This document shows positions 55,101 to 64,000 of a DNA stretch of 64,000 nt, in pieces; the stretch's first letter is position 1, and the number at the start of each line of letters is the position of its first letter. The DNA is from Tubulanus polymorphus (lineage: Eukaryota > Nemertea > Palaeonemertea > Tubulaniformes > Tubulanidae), in contig NC_134026.1 of NCBI RefSeq assembly GCF_964204645.1, positions 14,782,450 through 14,846,449 of the forward strand, written 5' to 3'. A program made the position numbers and the translations under genes. Below the pieces are notes generated by a model that searched no databases, had not been told where the DNA came from, and saw nothing but the letters and a program-made list of their open reading frames with translations.

Positions 55101-57171
55101 ACACCCACTTTTCTTCCCTGTTTCCTGGTACCAAATTTTTAGTCTTAAGCTAAGCGATATTCTAAGGTATACTAGTGGATTTCATTAGAATATGAAGCAA
55201 TGGAACCAGAATTCTAGCCAGAGTTAAGCGAACTATTGATTCTGATATAATGTAAGAACTGATTTCCTTTGTATACTCTTGCAGAATGTGTTATGTTTTA
55301 TTTCAAGCTGTTAAATAATATAGTTAGACAAATGTCCAATTATTGGATCTTTCTTGTTGACTCGTTTAATTTTGTGAGTTAAGAGTTCCAGTCAATCCAC
55401 AATGTGCAGTGCCTAGCCTTCATCTACACTAAAGCCAAGCCTGTGTATGGGAAAAAAATATCGTTCGACTCCTATAGGCCAGACACATCAAAGCATGCAA
55501 TACATTGCAGATAGTAGTCTCCGGCAAGTCGAAAGAGAAAGTAAACCAGGTTTTACCCCGTACCCTACCCGGGAACAAAGACACTTAAAGATTCCTTCCT
55601 CCTTGTAGAAATTGTAGAAATATGGCACCCAATTGTAGCAATGCTAAGTACAGTATACTATGACGGTTGAACCTTTATTAACGAATTTCAATGACACCGA
55701 AAATAGAATCAAAATAATCATTAGTTCCATGCTAGCACTTAATTTGGGTTATCAGGTTCAGCCTAACTGTACTTTCATTCAGCTACTACTTGTATGAGAC
55801 TTGGCAATGATAAGTTGCAAGAAATCACCAAACATAAGAAAAAATATTGTCAATTAATATTACTGTGATTAAGAATTTATTCAAATGAAGTGATAACTTC
55901 ATTGTTAGATCGTACCGGTATATGCACATAAAACTATGGCAAAAAAACACATCTAACAATCCACGCGATCGATCAAGTCGATCAGAACGACGACCTTAAG
56001 GCATGTCTCTGTAACCGAAGGTAGAGCATAAAACACGGTTCAGGACTCGTCAGCGGACACCGGCCCGGAAAACATTTCAAAACGTGTATTGTCGGTACCT
56101 AGCACGATTTCAGCGTTTTTCGGGAATTCCCTGAAATTTCGGCGTTTTTCGGAAATTCCCTGAAATTTCAGCGTTTTTATTTCAGCGTTTCAGCTTTTCA
56201 GTGTTTCAGCTTTTTCAGCGAAGTTCAGGAACCGGACAATCTCATCAATATTTGACGTTTGGTATTTACAATATCTCTTTCTTTCATTTCTTTTTTCATG
56301 GATGGGATACTGAGTTCATCTCGTTTTCTATCCCATGTTACACCAAGGACCTTCATAACCACATCATTCTGTTCATGATCCTCCTTGAGTACGTTCTTCA
56401 TAAATTCACTATCATTTGATGCATAACATCTCAGATTCATTCCCATCTGATTACAACTTTTCTTCGATTCTTCAAAGAATGTCTCTTTTCCACTGTCGAT
56501 ACTAACAACCATGTTGTCGACATACATATTTTTTCGCATTTTTTCTGCTACAGCACTATTCTCAGTTCGTAAGTGATGATCAATTACAGCTGATAATAGG
56601 AATGGGCTTGAAATAACACCGAATGGTACTCTACAGAAGCTGTATGTCTGTATGTTTTCTGCTACACATGGTCCATCCACATCTTTCAGCCAAAGGAATC
56701 TTGTCACGTCACGCTGACTTTCATGCAGTGAGATTTGTAGGAAGGCTTTTTCAACATCAGCCACAATTGCCACTTTATGAATCCTAAATCTCATCAGTAG
56801 ACCACATAAGTCAGACAGTAACACAGGACCGCGGTACAGACATTCATTTAAACTCTTGTTCTCTCTTGTCCTCTTACACGACGCATCAAAAACGACTCGC
56901 ACTTTAGTTGTCGTCTTCTGAGGTGTCATCACCGCATGATGTGGGATGTAGTGTATTTGGTTGTCTGTTGGTTTATCTTTAACCTTTTCGATGATATTCT
57001 TTTTTTCCTGATCTTCAAATATGGCTTGATATTGAGTCAGAAAATCTTTTGATGCACTCAGTTTCTTCATCAGTGATTTCAGTCTGTAGAAGGCGATATC
57101 CTTATTCTCTGGTAAATTCAACCATGAGTCTTCGATCCATGGCCACTGAACCATGTAACGACCATCTTCAA
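52173..57171 (-). pseudogene. BEL/Pao Pol: reverse transcriptase, RNase H, partial integrase, interrupted
   Basis: The RT segment (57171-56244) contains VVFDASCKR, LRF-like palm residues ADVEKAFLQI and NMYVDNMV, where the usual YVDD is YVDN. After the 2.37-kb insertion the frame resumes at 53854 with FDPLGLFSPVI. RNase H follows (FCDASDRAYS, PRMELMAVL, LWTDSQCVLNW), then the integrase zinc domain (HYTNLVVYHGHCKQLHSG, CNVCR) and the start of its core (YVGLDYMGHF, VRAVHLEVV). A frameshift just after VV and truncation after APWQGG end it. RT, RNase H and integrase were once continuous. Confidence 0.85.
53864..56234. mobile_element. Mutator-like non-autonomous element, 2,371 bp, 234-bp TIRs
   Basis: The ends CGGTTCCTGAACTTCGC and GCGAAGTTCAGGAACCG bound 234-bp inverted repeats (53864-54097 and 56001-56234). 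The flanks carry a perfect 9-bp duplication, GACAATCTC (53855-53863 and 56235-56243), the length typical of Mutator-like elements. The TIRs contain sub-repeats of AAATTTCAGGGAATT. No transposase domain was seen inside. It interrupts the BEL RT/RNase H junction. Confidence 0.88.
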
Positions 57172-59312
57172 AACTTAAAATTGGCTTGAAATTTTTCTAA
57201 CGACTTGTCGTCACTAGATATCTTTATTTCTTCAGTTATACCAATTGCATCCAAGTCCCACAATCTTTCCACATGAGGGTTGGTGGCTGCCAATGCCATA
57301 TCAGCCTTGGTATAAGAATGGAGGTTCGCAACCTCCTCCTCAGCATATGTCAAGATTAGCATACCAGGGTTTTGTTTCACATCTATCGCACTTTCACTTA
57401 CTGATCTTCCTGTCAATAACCACCCCAATTTAGATTCAACCAAGAACAAGTTTTCTTCTACCTGTATCTTCCTCTGTTGTACCAGGTTCAAATAATAATC
57501 GTTACCAACCAACAAATCTACTTCAAATGTTTTTTGAGTCTTTGGTAAAGTATCAGCCAGTGACATCTCTTGGTCTGACAATATGACTTCTATTCTCTCT
57601 ATCGTCTCAGGTCGAACGGGATTTTGATGAAGTTTACCCGTTATCATGGGTATTATGGTAATATGTAACGTCATCAAGCTACCATCATTCAGTCTAATTT
57701 GCAAATATGATAACTTCCCATTGAGATATTTTGGTGTATTCGACCCAAACGTGTTGACAGGAATGTATTCTATTGCATACCAAGACAGCTTCAAACTTTT
57801 TGCTTTCAAGCTAGACATATACGTCCGATAGCTTCCAGTGTCGAATACTAGTCGACCATCAACTTTGTTTTTGGTTACCGGATTCATCATGGATACCGTG
57901 GCTGTCTGCATACATACAAGTGGTCTGCCTACACCTGTAGCTACCATACTGAAATTCATTGTCAACATCCCGGATTCAGCTTCAGCTCCCCGTAGACTTG
58001 AACTCTGAATCGATTCAGCTACGCTACCACTAGCTGACGTAAACAAATTCGGACAAATGCTACGATGATGGTCTTTCCTCACACCACAGTGTGCGCATAA
58101 CCGGTTTACCATAGGCCTACATCTATCTTTTCTGTGACCCTTTTTCAGGCAAATATGGCAAACAGCCTTCAATTTCTTCTTCCGACCTTCAATTGTTGAA
58201 AATTTCGTGCACTCATCCGACCAATGGGAGTCAGTACAATAGAAACAGCGTGGAGAGTAACCACCGATGGCGCCTGTGGCAGCTAACGTAGCCGACGGTG
58301 TATGTTGTCTTTTCTGATAATTGGTGAACTTGAAATTCGATCTCTGGTATTGGTGCTCATTGGGTTTAACCCTGCCAGTTGAACCATCATTCTGGTTCCT
58401 CTCCGCAACTTCTCGTGCCGAGATAAAATTATCGAGTGATTCTCGAAGTGACTTCACCGTCCACTTTTCGTCTTTTTCTTTCTGGATTTCAATTGTTACC
58501 AAACATGCTTTGGGTAATTTGGACATGATAATCGATACGAAGACACTTTGATTAACGTCTTGTTTTAAGACCTCTAATGACCGTAAATGTCTCTCAATAT
58601 TGTCAAGAGGTTGACGTAGTTTTGCCGTTTGATTTGTTGACACTGGTAACTCGATGAGATTTACATAGTGCGCATTTATTAGCACTTGGGTATCCCCAAA
58701 TCTTTCACAAAGCAGTTTAACTGCGACTTCATAATTGGCATTGGAGATCGTCAGACCAGCAATAGCATCTAGGGCTTCTCCAGTCAACAAACTTTTCAAG
58801 TATGTCATCTTCTCCACATCGGATAGGTTTTCATTTTTATGTATCGATGTCTCAAAATGATCCCAAAATTCTTGATACTGCATGATATCGCCCGAAAATT
58901 TAGCAATACTCAATTTGGGCAGACTGACAGATGTACTTTTTTCTTTACTAGTTGACGCCTTCTTCATACCAGTACTGTCTTCCGCTACCGTCAATTGAGC
59001 CATGGCTTCCGTTGCCATAGCAATTATATCAGTGTCTTCCTCGTCGAAAGACGCCATAACTTTTTCTTCCTTCTTTCTTTCAGTATCCTCAACGATTGAA
59101 TCAACAAACTCTGCCAATTCATCCAGGGCTCTTTCAAATTTTGAAAGATAATTTCCTATTAATATTTTGAGTGTGGCAACTTTTTTCCGTAGCTCACTCA
59201 CGTCATCCTTTTTCGCTTCAGCTTCAGCCAACAACGACCTCTTTTTTTCAACCTCTTTTTCTATGAGGTTCATATACCTTGTACGACTACCTTTCTTAGA
59301 AGAGACAGACAT
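57168..59312 (-). CDS. BEL/Pao Gag and protease (DUF1759, zinc knuckles, DUF1758)
   Basis: 714 codons open. A coiled-coil N-terminus (1-100) precedes the DUF1759 Gag domain (LPKLSIAKFSGDIMQYQEFW at about 130-150, LKSLLTGEALDAIAGL). A zinc-knuckle cluster follows at about 355-420 (CFYCTDSHWSDEC, CHICLKKGHRKDRC, CAHCGVRKDHHRSIC). The aspartic protease region DUF1758 starts near VDGRLVFDTGSYRTY, with the catalytic DTG, and ends with LGWLLTGRSV. In BEL elements Gag-Pol is one polyprotein; here a one-base gain near 57172 stops the frame just before RT. Confidence 0.85.
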   Translation of the reverse strand: MSVSSKKGSRTRYMNLIEKEVEKKRSLLAEAEAKKDDVSELRKKVATLKILIGNYLSKFERALDELAEFVDSIVEDTERKKEEKVMASFDEEDTDIIAMATEAMAQLTVAEDSTGMKKASTSKEKSTSVSLPKLSIAKFSGDIMQYQEFWDHFETSIHKNENLSDVEKMTYLKSLLTGEALDAIAGLTISNANYEVAVKLLCERFGDTQVLINAHYVNLIELPVSTNQTAKLRQPLDNIERHLRSLEVLKQDVNQSVFVSIIMSKLPKACLVTIEIQKEKDEKWTVKSLRESLDNFISAREVAERNQNDGSTGRVKPNEHQYQRSNFKFTNYQKRQHTPSATLAATGAIGGYSPRCFYCTDSHWSDECTKFSTIEGRKKKLKAVCHICLKKGHRKDRCRPMVNRLCAHCGVRKDHHRSICPNLFTSASGSVAESIQSSSLRGAEAESGMLTMNFSMVATGVGRPLVCMQTATVSMMNPVTKNKVDGRLVFDTGSYRTYMSSLKAKSLKLSWYAIEYIPVNTFGSNTPKYLNGKLSYLQIRLNDGSLMTLHITIIPMITGKLHQNPVRPETIERIEVILSDQEMSLADTLPKTQKTFEVDLLVGNDYYLNLVQQRKIQVEENLFLVESKLGWLLTGRSVSESAIDVKQNPGMLILTYAEEEVANLHSYTKADMALAATNPHVERLWDLDAIGITEEIKISSDDKSLEKFQANFKF

Positions 59313-59502
59313 CTTTCTTTCTTTTTTCTCTTTTTTTTCTTTATTTTTTTATTTTTTTTTTACCTCTACACTTTCACAGTGGGACGGGAGGATGTTGTAC
59401 AGACCAACTCGAAAAAACTCACCACGTGCACGTGTTCATTTTTCCCTCTCAATTTCTTCGAATTCTGGTGTTCAATTTCTCTAACACCACTATCAATACT
59501 TA

Positions 59503-59522
59503 GTTCCCGGGTTTCGGCACCA
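59503..59522 (-). promoter_or_regulatory. tRNA primer-binding site
   Basis: Minus strand reads TGGTGCCGAAACCCGGGAAC, beginning TGG as required to pair with a tRNA CCA 3' end, directly downstream of the LTR. Confidence 0.65.
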
Positions 59523-59528
59523 TAATTA

Positions 59529-59714
59529 TGTCTTGAATTCCATCCTTGTCCCTTCGGTTGAGCCGAGAAGTAACTTTTTAACGACCAGTTTTTCTAGTTT
59601 TCCTGACTTTTTATTTATTCTTTACACTTCCGGTTCTGGCAAGTGAGCATTCACAGATTTTTTCCTATAGATGGCAGCAGTAGCCAAGGTTACAATACAG
59701 AGTGTTTCATAACA
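59529..59714 (-). repeat. 5' LTR of the BEL/Pao element
   Basis: Read leftward it starts TGTTATGAAACACTC and ends AAGACA, so it has TG...CA borders, 186 bp. An AATAAA lies inside. A six-base spacer TAATTA then leads to the primer-binding site. With no 3' LTR the borders cannot be confirmed by comparison. Confidence 0.6.
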
Positions 59715-59829
59715 AATGTTACACCAAAAATTGAACACAAATAAACAAACATATCGATGCCACTGCAATCAATCAATGACGTCGTTAATAATACTGATCA
59801 ATAATAAAAAATATATTCGCACTTCGCGA

Positions 59830-61710
59830 CAAGGCATGGTAACAATGTTCAAATCCAAGAAATTTCACAAAATGGAGGATTTTCTCTCTCATTCAACTGG
59901 ACTTAAGGAGTCTTTTTGCCAATCCATCTTATTGGTACAGAACTGGAATAATATCGGATATTCAGGTGTTGTCCGCGATTTTTGGCATTCTGTTAAGACA
60001 TAAATGAGGTATGTACCCCAAAAAGTAAGCAAAATATCCCAGAAAAACAGGTCTCATCCATTAGGCCTAATAAATAGACATTAGTAGTAGGCCTAATGTC
60101 TATTTATTAATTGATGAGACCTGTTTTTCTGGGATATTTTGCTTACTTTTTGGGGTACATACCTCATTTATGTCTTAACAGAATGCCAAAAATCGCGGAC
60201 AACAACTGAATATCCGATATATTTCCAGTTCTGTACCAATTAGATGGATTGGCAAAAAGACTCCTTGAGTCCAGTTGAATGAGAGAGAAAATCCTCCATT
60301 TTGTCAAATTTCTTGGATTTGAACATTGTTACCATGCCTACGCCACCCTGATTTAGTTGTTGAGACCCCACAAGAAAAATAACTTCATTTCGTAGGCATG
60401 GTGACAATGTAAAAATTCAAGAAATTTCACAAAATGGAGGATTTTCTCTCTCATTCAACTGGACTTAAGGAGTCTTTTTGCCAATCCATCTAATTGGTAC
60501 AGAACTGGAAATATATCGGATATTCAGTTGTTGTCCGCGACTTTTGGCATTCTGTTAAGACATAAATGAGGTATGTACCCCAAAAAGTAAGCAAAATATC
60601 CAAGAAAAACAGGTCTCATCAATTAATAAATAGACATTAGTAGGCCTACGAAGGATTCACTGAACATATAAATTACTTATGGGGGTTCTGGTTAGCACTG
60701 GTAACTGGTCTATACTGGTCAAGCATTGGTCAGTTAAACAATTTTTAGATTAATGCCCACATCATATCTAGTTATTTGACACCATACAACTTAATTGTTT
60801 GCAAACAAATAATTTACTATAAATTTCCCGGAATCGCTGCAGACAGCTCAAGTGTTGATGACGACATCAATATCTCTCGGCGAATCAAACACTGCCACCT
60901 AGAATTCCGGCTAGGCATTATCATTCATTGACTTATGTGATTTAGTATATAGCTCAATTAATTTGACGGCCGAAATTGAAGTAAAGGCCGAAATTAGAGA
61001 GAATTGCCCTATGTGAAATTTACATACAGCGCCACCCGTTGATAGTAAAACTAACCCGAGCAATACGGGTGTTAAATAGATACGCTAGCAAACCGGCATT
61101 CTCATAATGTTCGTAAAAGCGCCTATAATGATTCTTGACGCGGAACCTGAGGAGATGCTACTAATGTCTATTTATTAATGGATGAGACCTGTTTTTCTTG
61201 GATATTTTGCTTACTTTTTGGGGTACATACCTCATTTATGTCTTAACAGAATGCCAAAAATTGCGGACAACAACTGAATATCCGATATATTTCCAGTTCT
61301 GTACCAATTAGATGGATTGGCAAAAAGACTCCTTAAGTCCAGTTGAATGAGAGAGAAAATCCTCCATTTTGTCAAATTTCTTGAATTTTTACATTGTCAC
61401 CATGCCTACGAAATGAAGTTATTTTTCTTGTGGGGTCTCAACAACTAAATCAGGGTGGCGTAGGCATGGTAACAATGTTCAAATCCAAGAAATTTGACAA
61501 AATGGAGGATTTTCTCTCTCATTCAACTGGACTTAAGGAGTCTTTTTGCCAATCCATCTAATTGGTACAGAACTGGAAATATATCGGATATTCAGTTGTT
61601 GTCCGCGATTTTTGGCATTCTGTTAAGACATAAATGAGGTATGTACCCCAAAAAGTGAGCAAAATATCCCAGAAAAACAGGTCTCATCAATTAATAAATA
61701 GACATTAGGC
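59830..61710. repeat. Five alternating copies of a ~250-bp inverted repeat
   Basis: A unit running from GCATGGTAACAATGTTCAAATCC through GGCATTCTGTTAAGACATAAATGAGG to AACAGGTCTCATC and ATAAATAGACATTA occurs at about 59834-60092 (+), 60098-60345 (-), 60395-60640 (+), 61160-61410 (-) and 61462-61708 (+). A partial minus copy borders the BEL truncation at 52083-52176. Flipped copies could pair as large hairpins. No coding content. Confidence 0.85.
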
Positions 61711-62262
61711 CTACTGTGCCCGGTCGGTTACAGAGGGAAGCATTTAATCGATGGATTGGAATAAGACCTTAGTCATCAAAAGTGGGCCTGGTGAATGATA
61801 TCATAGTGAAACCATGTATGGTGGGTGCCGTCACATTAGATTTTAATCTAATCAATAAATAAATGAACATTGAATTGAAGAAGCCTTTATATTCGCCTAG
61901 GCAGCTGCACATGTCTGCTTGTATAGTTAGTTTTAGAATGTTGGTTTTCGCAAACCCGCCCCACTTGGCGAGCATTTAAGAAAAATGAATTTTACTGCTT
62001 ATGTCCTTCCCGTTATTAATCGACAACTTAAATTAGTATTCTAGGTGCTTAATCACGCCAGTATAATCGATGTATGTTCATTGGGAGGTTTCCATCAAAA
62101 CGTTAGAATAACCGGACTCGAACCTATCTCGCTCATGTACTTGGTTTCAGAGATAAATAGACTTCGTTTACTTTACTGATTCCTTGCATACCGGCATCCC
62201 GCGTTATTGGTGAGAAATACTGAGGTGTACTTGAATCAACCGTCTCTATTTGATATTCAATC

Positions 62263-62399
62263 ATGTCAGCGATTTTGTCCTTGAATCCGAAAGCTGAAGT
62301 TGCCCGAGCTCAGCAGGCTTTAGCTGTTAACACAAGCGCGGCTAAAGGACTACAAGATGTACTGAGATCTAACTTGGGACCTAAAGGAACCATAAAAAT
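62263..62399 (+). CDS. CCT6: CCT6 (chaperonin TCP-1 subunit zeta), first exon
   Basis: The subunit is part of the cytosolic TRiC chaperonin that folds actin and tubulin. The exon encodes 45 complete codons plus two bases, including [17 protein letters not shown] and [15 protein letters not shown], the highly conserved CCT6 N-terminus; NLGPKGT is the nucleotide-binding P-loop of chaperonins. The start ATG fits the family's N-terminus exactly. The exon ends AT|GTGAGT, so the Met codon is split by the intron. Later exons lie beyond the window. The intron holds a MITE and a transposase fragment. Confidence 0.93.
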
Positions 62400-62431
62400 G
62401 TGAGTCCCCACTACTAACTATAGTCATAGTT

Positions 62432-62565
62432 GGTAAAAGTGCAGATCCGCACCTCTCCGCGTAAACGGTTAATTTTAATATATCTTCAGTAGAAAGAGTT
62501 TAGCCTGGATTCTGTCATTCTGCAGATTGTCAATCACGAGAGGTGCGGATCTGCACTTTTTTACC
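62432..62565. mobile_element. ~134-bp palindromic MITE in CCT6 intron 1
   Basis: Left arm GGTAAAAGTGCAGATCCGCACC... and its reverse complement at 62538-62565 flank about 80 bp of unrelated sequence. No coding capacity. Target-site duplication unclear. Confidence 0.7.
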
Positions 62566-63016
62566 GACATAGGGTAGGGTCTGAAACACGACCCCGGTCC
62601 CAGCCGCGGCCGCACACGGCCACGCCGCTCTTTTTTTTCCGTTTAAATGGTCAAATGAAAGAAAAAAGAGATTTTCTACTTTCTATCACAAGTCTAGTTA
62701 GTTACCTAATCATTGGTGGTAAGCTTTTTATAATCGGATGGGCACACCTGCCAACCGTTACGTTTTTGCCGTATTCCGTTCCGGTGCTACCCGCGGTAAT
62801 ACAGCGTTACTGGCACAGGCAATGGAATATGCTTTTTTCCGATATCGTTCCGATGTTACGCGAATGAGCAAATAAATACGGCCTCAATAAAAATCTCCTT
62901 ATATTATGTCAATAAAGGTAATTTTGCAGTACATAATCGGTATTTTAATGGTTTATTAACATTTATTACGGGGAAATTCCGTTTTTATTTGAGTAATTGT
63001 CACGAAGTTTCCATAC

Positions 63017-63090
63017 AGCCGGGAACCAGTCTAGCGAATTTTCGGTTACGAGTAATACCGGGAACCAGTCTAGCGAATTTTCGGTTACAA
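63017..63090. repeat. Two-copy direct repeat GGGAACCAGTCTAGCGAATT...
   Basis: A ~33-bp word (GGGAACCAGTCTAGCGAATT followed by TTCGGTTAC) is present twice with a 39-bp period just upstream of the transposase fragment; it may lie in that element's subterminal region. Confidence 0.65.
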
Positions 63091-63121
63091 TGAGTAATTT
63101 TCATCACTCAAATTGTCATGA

Positions 63122-64000
63122 ATGATGCAAATGGCGGACGAAGTTCACAACGTTTTGTCAAATCTGGAAAATTCGGAGGGTTCTCCGTCTTCTTCGGAGT
63201 CGGAATCTGAAACTGATACTGTGGTAACAGGCAGTAGAAAACGTATGATTAAGAAATATCGGAAACAGAAGTATAAAAGATCGTACAGCGCACAATATCC
63301 ATGTTTCATAGCATCGAAATTAAGTAAATATCATGCAAGATGTATGATATGTCAAATCGATATAGTGATCTCACATAGGGGATTAAATGATATTTTACGT
63401 CATTGTGAAAGAAAAAGACATAAGGATAAAGCGAAACTCTCTGAAATTTCACATTTTTTTAGAACTGATAACACAACATACCCTGGCCTATCTGTTATAA
63501 AATCTGAAGTTCTGTTTGTTCACTTCCTGGTTGAGCATAATCTATCATTCAGCACTGCTGATCATGCTGCTAAACTGTTCAAAAAAATGTTCTCATCAAA
63601 ATCTGTGGTTGATGATTTTAAATGTGGGAGAACAAAGGCAACCGCGATAATGAAAGTTATGGCTAGCGAAGTTAAATCTGACATCGTGAAAAATCTTGAT
63701 GGACCTTTTGTCATTGCTACAGATGGATCGACCCTCAATAATGAGACATTTTATCCCATTGTCGTGCGGTATCTCGACTCTCAGGGAGAAATTCAATCAG
63801 ATCTCTTAGCTAACCCTGTTTTTACATGATTCTCTCATACAGGAGAGAGTATATTTGGAATTCTCCAGCGTGAATTATCAAAACACAATATCGATTGGAA
63901 AAAGTGCACCGCATTAGTCTGTGATAACACTAACACCATGGTCGGAAAGTATAGGGGTGTGATAAAATATGTCAGAGACCAGCATAAAGACGTTTTCCTG
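63122..64000 (+). pseudogene. hAT-like transposase with zinc-finger N-terminus, interrupted, runs off window
   Basis: The frame starts with an acidic Ser/Glu region, then a basic linker (KKYRKQKYKRSY), then a BED-like finger with CMICQIDI and HCERKRHKDK. A catalytic-core-like segment follows, FVIATDGSTLNNETFYPIVV (first Asp of the fold), and after a TGA at 63827-63829 the same frame continues with STGESIFGIL-like residues and ALVCDNTNTMVGKYRGV (second Asp). Similarity to ZBED/hAT-derived proteins is by pattern. Lies in CCT6 intron 1 in the sense orientation. The C-terminal dimerisation domain would be outside the window. Confidence 0.6.

Larger units (their letters stand above)
52173..59714 (-). 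mobile_element. BEL/Pao LTR retrotransposon, 3' truncated, with nested insertion
   Basis: Oriented leftward: 5' LTR (59529-59714), primer site, Gag-protease (59312-57168), reverse transcriptase, then RNase H and part of integrase to about 52173. There the integrase core is cut off and continues into a repeat also found at 60.0-61.7 kb. The 3' LTR is missing. A 2.37-kb Mutator-like element sits inside pol. Confidence 0.88.

Noticed and set aside
57150-57180. Programmed frameshift between BEL Gag-protease and RT
   Set aside because: BEL elements use one continuous frame, and the shift is explained by a single extra T in a TTTT run; pol has other lesions.

Overview
This window is nuclear DNA of an invertebrate animal, probably a marine one. 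It is AT-rich, contains spliced genes with GT-AG introns, and is packed with metazoan transposon families. No rRNA, CRISPR or bacterial operon signal is visible. The species cannot be named from the sequence. The one clear cellular gene is the first exon of the chaperonin subunit CCT6 at 62.3 kb on the plus strand; its N-terminal residues are very close to other animals. A second cellular-type gene, a spliced DUF4806-domain gene on the minus strand, lies at 16.5-17.5 kb and resumes at 40.6-42.2 kb. It has been cut in two by a virus-like transposon.

The centre of the window (17469-40552) is a 23.1-kb Polinton/Maverick element with a perfect 6-bp target-site duplication (AATATC) and 382-383-bp terminal inverted repeats. 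It is composite. A rearranged, partly deleted genome (17.5-24.27 kb; DNA polymerase B fragment plus an inverted block of capsid-region genes) is followed by an internal terminus-like sequence (24.29-24.66 kb) and then a second, more complete genome (24.66-40.28 kb). The second genome carries rightward genes for protein-primed DNA polymerase B, a small OB-like protein, a penton-like candidate, small membrane proteins, a large coiled-coil/membrane protein, the major capsid protein and a zinc-finger protein. Leftward genes follow for the packaging ATPase, an integrase with chromodomain, small unknown proteins and an HNH nuclease. Many of these genes carry stops or frameshifts, so this copy is dead. 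Each end folds into a long hairpin, and almost every gene start sits in one of two recurring upstream motifs. The end of another, related Polinton occupies 1-1019.

The left part (1-17.4 kb) holds satellites (CACGTG array, GGGAGA array, 88-bp minisatellite), a jockey-like LINE ORF1, a 665-bp foldback element and a broken Penelope-like reverse transcriptase with GIY-YIG domain. The right part holds head-to-head Penelope-type termini with hammerhead ribozyme cores (42.4-42.6 kb), a broken CACTA-like transposase (42.7-44.6 kb), a PIF/Harbinger element with both of its genes (45.65-49.21 kb) nested inside an older element, and a BEL/Pao retrotransposon (52.2-59.7 kb) interrupted by a Mutator-like element with 234-bp TIRs and a 9-bp TSD (53864-56234). 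After that come five alternating copies of a ~250-bp inverted repeat (59.8-61.7 kb), CCT6 exon 1, a MITE, and a hAT-like transposase fragment in the presumed CCT6 intron 1.

All family calls are from recognised motifs, not database searches. Stretches listed as 'other' were read and gave nothing supportable.
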